Positions 59,935 through 64,000 of a stretch of 64,000 bases of DNA are shown one piece after another. Each line of letters starts with the position of its first letter. Position 1 is the first letter of the stretch. The translations under genes and the position numbers were made by a program. The notes below the pieces were generated by a model. That model was not told the origin of the DNA. It did no database searches and saw only the letters and a list, made by a program, of their open reading frames with translations. This DNA comes from Desulfovibrio sp. Fe33 (GTDB lineage: Bacteria; Desulfobacterota; Desulfovibrionia; Desulfovibrionales; Desulfovibrionaceae): contig NZ_JAQKGU010000006.1 in assembly GCF_028532725.1 (NCBI RefSeq), positions 62,001 to 126,000 on the forward strand, written 5' to 3'.

Positions 59935-60828
59935 CTAGGGATGAAGGATTCGGAAGACGGTGTCGATGCCTTCGAGCAGGCGCAGGGTGGGCCGTGAGAC
60001 CAGGTGCTCGTCCACCAGAAATACGTTGCGAGTCAGAACGGCCTTGATGCGCGATGCGGCAGGGCCGTTGACGATGTCCTGCACCGAAACATCGTTCATG
60101 GTTCCGCGCTGGGCCAGGTAGACGTCGATCCGGCCGCCCCTGGCGAGAAGCCGTTCCAGGCCGTAGTCCGCGATGTTGGTGCCGTGGCGCGGCTTGGCGT
60201 CGGCCGCAACGTTGACGCCTCCGGCCTTTTCCAGGACGAAAAGCGGCATGGAGCCGGGCGAGAAGGTGGCGATCTTGCGGTGGATGGACTCGAAGAACAC
60301 GCCGGGCCGCTCGCTCATGGGAATGGTGGACAGCCGATCCTCCGCATGGCGCACACCCTCGCGGAAGTCCTCGATCATGTACTCCGCCTGGATTTCGCGG
60401 CCCGTAAGTTTGCCCAGGGCCCGCCAGTAGTCGTATACGGCATCGATGGAACCGGGTTGCAGGGCGGCCACGGTGACGCCGTGACGCGTCAGCGCGTTCC
60501 ACAGGCCCGCGTAGGCGCGCATGTGCATGGGCCGGATCAGGATGAGGTCGGGTTTGGCGGCAAGGAATTTCTCCACGCCGTCGCGGGCGTTGAAGGTCGG
60601 CAGGGCCATGGCCGCGGCGGGGTAGTCCTCGCCAGGGGACACGCCGATGATTTGCTCGCGCAGTCCGAGGTGGAACAGGTTTTCGGTGTGTGCGCCGTAC
60701 AGGGAGATGATCCGCGTGAACGGGGCGTCGAAGGTCACGGTCCGCCCTGAATCATCGGTGATGGTTCGGGCGCGGGCGGTGGAGCAGAGAAGCAGGACGA
60801 AAAGGAGTGTGAAAAGGAGGCGCTTCAA
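59935..60828 (-). CDS. Periplasmic corrinoid/metal-chelate binding protein (BtuF-like)
   Basis: 297 residues with a signal peptide cleaved after about residue 20 (LLLCSTARA). ITDDSGRTVTFDAPFTRIISLYGAHTENLFHLGL matches the BtuF/FhuD-type binding fold (class III), as does KPDLILIRP. It delivers a ligand to the permease and ATPase upstream in the operon. The location in a B12-riboswitch operon favours cobalamin or a precursor; iron chelates are possible. The start overlaps the ATPase gene by 4 bases. Confidence 0.85.
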   Translation of the reverse strand: MKRLLFTLLFVLLLCSTARARTITDDSGRTVTFDAPFTRIISLYGAHTENLFHLGLREQIIGVSPGEDYPAAAMALPTFNARDGVEKFLAAKPDLILIRPMHMRAYAGLWNALTRHGVTVAALQPGSIDAVYDYWRALGKLTGREIQAEYMIEDFREGVRHAEDRLSTIPMSERPGVFFESIHRKIATFSPGSMPLFVLEKAGGVNVAADAKPRHGTNIADYGLERLLARGGRIDVYLAQRGTMNDVSVQDIVNGPAASRIKAVLTRNVFLVDEHLVSRPTLRLLEGIDTVFRILHP

Positions 60829-61607
60829 GGTCTGTTTCCTTGGATAAAGGCGATATGCGGTCCGTTGTCGGTTTGGAGAATGGCCGCGCGAACGCCGAAG
60901 ACCGCATGGATATTTTCGGGGGTGAGTGTCCGGGCCACGTTGCCATAGGCATGAACTGCCCCTTTGTCCAGCATGAGGATGCTGTCGCAGTGGCGGGCGG
61001 CCAGGTTGAGGTCGTGAAGCACGGCCACCACGGTGCGGCCTGTGTCGGCCAGGCGTTGCAGCGTCTCCATGGTCGACATGGCGTGGCGAATATCCATGGC
61101 CGAGGTCGGTTCGTCCAGGAGCAGCGCGGGCGTGTCCTGCGCCAGGCCGCGCGCGACGGCGGTCCGCTGGCGTTCGCCTCCGGACAGGTCGGCCACGGCG
61201 CGGTCGCGCAATCCCAGAAGGTCCATGGCGGTCAGCGCCTCCTCCACGCGTTCAATGTCGCGGGCGGAGGGACGGCTGAAGCGGGGGATATGCGGATGCC
61301 GCCCCATGAGCACGGTTTCATATACGGTAAAGGGAAAACGGAGCGTCTGGTCCTGCGAGACCAGCGTGCAGAGCCGGGCCAGCCTGGCCGGTGGAAAGGC
61401 CGCGATGTCTTCTCCGTTGAGCCGCGCCGCGCCCGAAGTCGGGGCGAGGAGTCCGGCCAGGATGCCGAGCAGGGTGGATTTGCCGCAGCCGTTGGGGCCG
61501 ACCACTCCATGGAGCCCCGGAGCCAGCTCGAAATCAAGGGCGCGGAGGACCGGGGCCGAATCGTAGGCGAAGCCGAGGCCCTGGATGGCGAAGACCGCGC
61601 TATCCAC
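60825..61607 (-). CDS. ABC transporter ATPase, BtuD/FecE type
   Basis: 260 residues. The GTG at 61607 is preferred because AGGAGG lies 7 bases upstream; a TTG two codons earlier is less likely. Walker A GPNGCGKST, signature LSGGERQRTAVARGL, Walker B ALLLDEPTSAMD and VLHDLNLAARHCD are visible. It is the energy subunit for the BtuC-like permease. It overlaps both the permease (8 bases) and binding-protein genes (4 bases). Confidence 0.92.
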   Translation of the reverse strand: MDSAVFAIQGLGFAYDSAPVLRALDFELAPGLHGVVGPNGCGKSTLLGILAGLLAPTSGAARLNGEDIAAFPPARLARLCTLVSQDQTLRFPFTVYETVLMGRHPHIPRFSRPSARDIERVEEALTAMDLLGLRDRAVADLSGGERQRTAVARGLAQDTPALLLDEPTSAMDIRHAMSTMETLQRLADTGRTVVAVLHDLNLAARHCDSILMLDKGAVHAYGNVARTLTPENIHAVFGVRAAILQTDNGPHIAFIQGNRP

Positions 61608-62637
61608 GGGCAAGCCTCCTGGAGCGGCTGAATATCCAGCAGAAGACCGGTCCGCCGATGATGGCCGTGAGCACGCCGATGGGGACCTCGTGGGGCAGGG
61701 CCGCGCGGGTGACCGTGTCGGCCAGCAGGAGAAGAATCGCCCCGCCCAGGCCCGAGGCGGGCAGGAGCCAGCGGTTGTCCGGGCCGACGATCATGCGCAT
61801 GAGATGCGGCACGATGAGGCCGACGAAGCCGATGATGCCGCTCACGGCCACGCAGACCGCGCTGGCCAGGGACGCGGCGACAAGCAGGATAAGCCGCACG
61901 CGCCCGGTGTCCACGCCCAGGCTCCGCGCCGAACGCGCTCCCAGGCTCATGACGTTCAGGTCGCGTCCGAAGTAGAGGCAGATCGCGAAAACACCCAGGG
62001 AGGCAGCGCCGGCCAGCGCCGCGTCGTCCCAGGTGCGGCCCACGAAGCTGCCCATGAGCCAGAAAACGATGACCGATACCCGTTCGTCGGCCAGATATTT
62101 GATGAAGCTGATACCCGCCGAAAGAGTGGCCGAGACGATGACTCCCGCCAGAATGAGGGACGTGGGGGCCAGTTCGCCGTCGCGTCCGGCCAGCGCGATG
62201 ACCGCGGCCAGGGTGAGCGCCGCGCCCGCGAAGGCCAGCGTCATCAGGGTGGCGGAGCCGAAAAAGGACAGTCCCAGGAGAAGCGCCAGGGCGGCGCCGA
62301 AGGCCGCGCCCGAGGAGACGCCGAGGGTGAACGGGTCGGCCAGAGGGTTGAGCAGGAGCCCCTGGAAGACCGCGCCCGCAACGGCCAGGCCGAAGCCCAC
62401 GGCGGCGCAGGTCAGGATGCGCGGCAGCCGGACGTCGAAAAGGATGCCCGCCACCATGCCGTCCATGGAATCCGCCGCCCCCCGCATTCCGTCGAGCAGG
62501 CCGCGCAGGACTTCGCCCGGCGGGATGCCGACGACTCCCATGGCGCAGGCGGCCAGCGCCAGCCCGGCCAGCAGGATGGCGAGCAGGGCGACGATCAGGC
62601 CGTTGCGGAAGGAGGTGCGGGAGGCGGCGTTCAACAT
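61600..62637 (-). CDS. ABC transporter permease, BtuC/FecCD type
   Basis: 345 residues with about ten helices. RLPRILTCAAVGFGLAVAGAVFQGLLLNPLADPFTLG and GIIGFVGLIVPHLMR are FecCD signatures; PHEVPIGVLTAIIGGPVFC closes the family. It moves corrinoid or siderophore substrates across the inner membrane. It lies 4 bases after the exported chelatase gene. Substrate choice between corrinoid and heme or iron chelate rests on context. Confidence 0.92.
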   Translation of the reverse strand: MLNAASRTSFRNGLIVALLAILLAGLALAACAMGVVGIPPGEVLRGLLDGMRGAADSMDGMVAGILFDVRLPRILTCAAVGFGLAVAGAVFQGLLLNPLADPFTLGVSSGAAFGAALALLLGLSFFGSATLMTLAFAGAALTLAAVIALAGRDGELAPTSLILAGVIVSATLSAGISFIKYLADERVSVIVFWLMGSFVGRTWDDAALAGAASLGVFAICLYFGRDLNVMSLGARSARSLGVDTGRVRLILLVAASLASAVCVAVSGIIGFVGLIVPHLMRMIVGPDNRWLLPASGLGGAILLLLADTVTRAALPHEVPIGVLTAIIGGPVFCWIFSRSRRLARG

Positions 62638-62641
62638 GCGT

Positions 62642-63619
62642 TTATTTGGCGCTCGGGCCCTGGGCCATGGCGTCGTTGAGGTGGTTCACATAGATGTCGG
62701 CCCAGCCGTCGAGCATTCCGAGGCCGCGCAGGTCGGTGGTGACCTTGTAGCCCGCCTTGGTCAGCATGACCTTCCAGGCGTCGTCCTCTTCGCCCGCCAT
62801 GTCGTTGGAGGCATGGTCGCCCGCCACGATCATGAACGGCTTGAGCAGGACGTCCTTCTTGCCGGAGGCGGCGAGCTGCGGGGTCATGTCGTCAAAGGAT
62901 GGGAATCCCTCCACGCAGCCGATGAAGATGGGGTAGTCGTATTCCGCCTGCAACACCTTCTGGAATTCCGCGTAGATGCCGGTCGAGAAGAAGTCGTTGC
63001 CGTGGCCCATGTAGACCAGGGCGGCGTTCAGTTCGCGGGCGTGGTCCACATCGGCCTTCAGGGTCTTGGCGGCCCGGGCCATGTCCTCGGTGTACGGATA
63101 TTCCTCGCCGGGCAGGCCGAGGGCCGGGCGGCCGAGGGACAGCCGTGCGAAGGGCATGTTCTTGGCCTTGAGGGTGCGGATGGACTTGAGCCCGCCCACC
63201 AGGGTCATCAGATCGTGGAATTCCTCGCCCGCGAAAACGTGCAGGGATTGCACGGTGATGTCGCGGCAACCGTCGTTCTGGAGATCGGCGATGGTGGCCA
63301 GGGGGTGCTTGACGTAGAGGACTTCGGCGGGGATATCCGCATGAGCGGCTTTCCAGGCGTCGTCGTTCTGGCGGCCCTGCCAGATATTGCGGATGATGTT
63401 GGAGGTGAAGGCCAGGCGCACGGGGACGCCGGGGTGAGCCTTCTCGACCTTGGCCTTGATGTTCAGGATCGATTTGACGGCTTCGGGGTAAGAGGTGCCG
63501 AAGGCGGCCAGGACAATGGCCTGTTTGACGGGTTGTGCGTCGTGGTGCCCGGCTTGGGCCGGAACGGCCAACAGCAGAGCGAACAGGCAGAAGACGAAGT
63601 TTCTGACAACTGTCATCAT
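62642..63619 (-). CDS. Exported CbiK-type chelatase (periplasmic CbiKP)
   Basis: 325 residues with a signal peptide (about residues 1-23, FALLLAVPAQA). KQAIVLAAFGTSYPEAVKS opens the CbiK fold; candidate catalytic His206 in MGHGND and His269 in AGDHASND match the cytoplasmic paralog in this operon. Desulfovibrio vulgaris has a comparable periplasmic CbiK that binds heme, with cobalto- and ferrochelatase activity in vitro. It is first in the operon, after the riboswitch. ATG at 63619 or 63616 has GGAG upstream. Its physiological role is unsettled. Confidence 0.88.
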   Translation of the reverse strand: MMTVVRNFVFCLFALLLAVPAQAGHHDAQPVKQAIVLAAFGTSYPEAVKSILNIKAKVEKAHPGVPVRLAFTSNIIRNIWQGRQNDDAWKAAHADIPAEVLYVKHPLATIADLQNDGCRDITVQSLHVFAGEEFHDLMTLVGGLKSIRTLKAKNMPFARLSLGRPALGLPGEEYPYTEDMARAAKTLKADVDHARELNAALVYMGHGNDFFSTGIYAEFQKVLQAEYDYPIFIGCVEGFPSFDDMTPQLAASGKKDVLLKPFMIVAGDHASNDMAGEEDDAWKVMLTKAGYKVTTDLRGLGMLDGWADIYVNHLNDAMAQGPSAK

Positions 63620-63644
63620 GTTCTCCGAAAATGGGGGCGGGGAG

Positions 63645-63690
63645 GGAAAGAAAAAGCCCCTTCCTCTTCGAATTCAGAGGAAGAGAGCCC
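63645..63690 (-). terminator. Possible leader terminator after the cobalamin riboswitch
   Basis: On the minus strand CTTCCTCT pairs with AGAGGAAG (plus positions 63660-63667 and 63676-63683; 8 bp or more with wobble pairs) and is followed by GGGGCTTTTTCTTT. It lies between the riboswitch and the first gene, so B12 binding may favour it and stop transcription. Confidence 0.5.
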
Positions 63691-63756
63691 GTATTATCCC
63701 TTCAAAACCTCGGCGGCAAGCCCACGTACCACCGCGGCAAGTCCTTGTGATCGCTC

Positions 63757-63902
63757 CAGGCAGGTCTTCCGGCTGGTCCCTCCCGCTTCCGCCTTCCCAG
63801 GTTGACCCCAGTGGCATGAATGGAAACGGTTCGGCGAGACGTCACGGCGGCGGGTCCGCTCCCGATTCTCACGGGATTCCCTATTGAGTCCGAGGACACC
63901 TG
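63757..63902 (-). ncRNA. Cobalamin riboswitch
   Basis: On the minus strand the leader carries the B12-box GCCGGAAGACCTGCC (plus 63759-63773), the upstream GCCACTGGGG (plus 63806-63815), and the AATAGGGAATCCC, GTGAGAATCGGGAGCGG stretch (plus about 63850-63886), in the expected order. These are the conserved segments of the adenosylcobalamin aptamer. Ligand binding normally represses the downstream genes. Here the control reaches the exported CbiK, ABC transporter, cbiL and cbiK. The 314-base gap before the first gene is filled by this element, an expression platform and the promoter. Confidence 0.93.
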
Positions 63903-63912
63903 AACTTGAAGT

Positions 63913-63942
63913 GAAATATGCTTTCCGCAGTGCTTATGTCAA
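63913..63942 (-). promoter_or_regulatory. Promoter upstream of the cobalamin riboswitch
   Basis: On the minus strand TTGACA (plus 63937-63942), an 18-base spacer and TATTTC (plus 63913-63918; or ATATTT at 17). It would start RNA near 63905, just before the riboswitch aptamer, as needed. The -35 overlaps the last codons of the upstream reading frame. Confidence 0.5.
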
Positions 63943-64000
63943 GGATGACCGGGCGTTTTCGGCGATACGTTCCTGAAACTGGCGGATCATCTTTTCGGCG
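63934..64000 (-). CDS. Possible C-terminal end of an upstream gene
   Basis: Twenty-two minus-strand codons enter from the window edge and end at TAA (63936-63934), reading AEKMIRQFQERIAENA-type helical sequence. The codons show the GC-rich third positions of real genes nearby, but the fragment is too short to name. It stops right at the -35 of the cobalamin operon promoter. Confidence 0.4.
   Translation of the reverse strand, partial: AEKMIRQFQERIAENARSSLT

Overview
The window is about 63% GC and densely coded, with short intergenic gaps. It looks like chromosomal core sequence from a sulfate-reducing deltaproteobacterium of the Desulfovibrionaceae (Desulfovibrio/Pseudodesulfovibrio type). 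The main pointers are a cytochrome c maturation operon whose CcmE has Cys instead of the heme-binding His and which shows no ccmG/ccmH, two CbiK-type chelatases (one exported, one cytoplasmic) beside a B12 riboswitch, an RluD-CoaE fusion, and the general gene order. No rRNA, tRNA, CRISPR, prophage or insertion sequence was seen.

Layout. 0-6.8 kb: partial heptosyltransferase-like gene (minus), a DUF21-CBS membrane protein, then ccmE-F-A-B-C-D plus a TPR protein. 6.8-12 kb: branched-chain amino acid ABC transporter livKHMGF, with a strong promoter before livK and an attenuator between livK and livH. 12-19 kb: guaB, guaA, tatB, tatC with a long acidic N-terminal extension, hisB, a lipoprotein and hisA. 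19-24 kb: two tandem copies of an intergenic repeat, mscS, a glycosyltransferase, a third repeat copy, uraA and upp. 24-29.4 kb: RluD-CoaE fusion, rhomboid protease, NMN adenylyltransferase-like gene, phosphoglycerate mutase-like gene, PHP protein, BON protein. 29.5-33.5 kb: cbpA-like J protein, cbpM-like modulator, clpB. 33.5-37.4 kb: fourth repeat copy, Bcr/CflA transporter, YheT-type hydrolase, M29 aminopeptidase. 37.5-45.4 kb: grpE, dnaK, LpoA-like lipoprotein, gatC, gatA, mnmA. 45.4-54 kb: Gly/Val-rich TPR lipoprotein, mtaB, DUF4416, yicC, remA-like, gmk, pyrF, TPR protein, HDOD protein, recJ. 54-58.2 kb (minus): ASKHA/ferredoxin protein, Rsm22-like protein, lipB, lipA. 58.3-63.95 kb (minus): periplasmic CbiK, btuC-, btuD- and btuF-like genes, cbiL/cobI and cytoplasmic cbiK, behind a cobalamin riboswitch.

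Functional links. The Ccm genes would attach heme to the abundant c-type cytochromes of such an anaerobe. The terminal minus-strand operon couples corrinoid or tetrapyrrole uptake to early cobalamin synthesis under B12 feedback, and the neighbouring ASKHA protein resembles reductive activators of corrinoid proteins. Chaperone genes form two clusters (cbpA-cbpM-clpB and grpE-dnaK).

No wholly new multi-gene defence or biosynthetic system is evident. The most unusual items are the dispersed intergenic repeat (four copies, both orientations), the variant Ccm system, the Rsm22/METTL17-like Fe-S motif protein coupled to lipB-lipA, the TatC extension and the paired CbiK chelatases. Functions are assigned from recognised motifs and gene context only; no database search was run.
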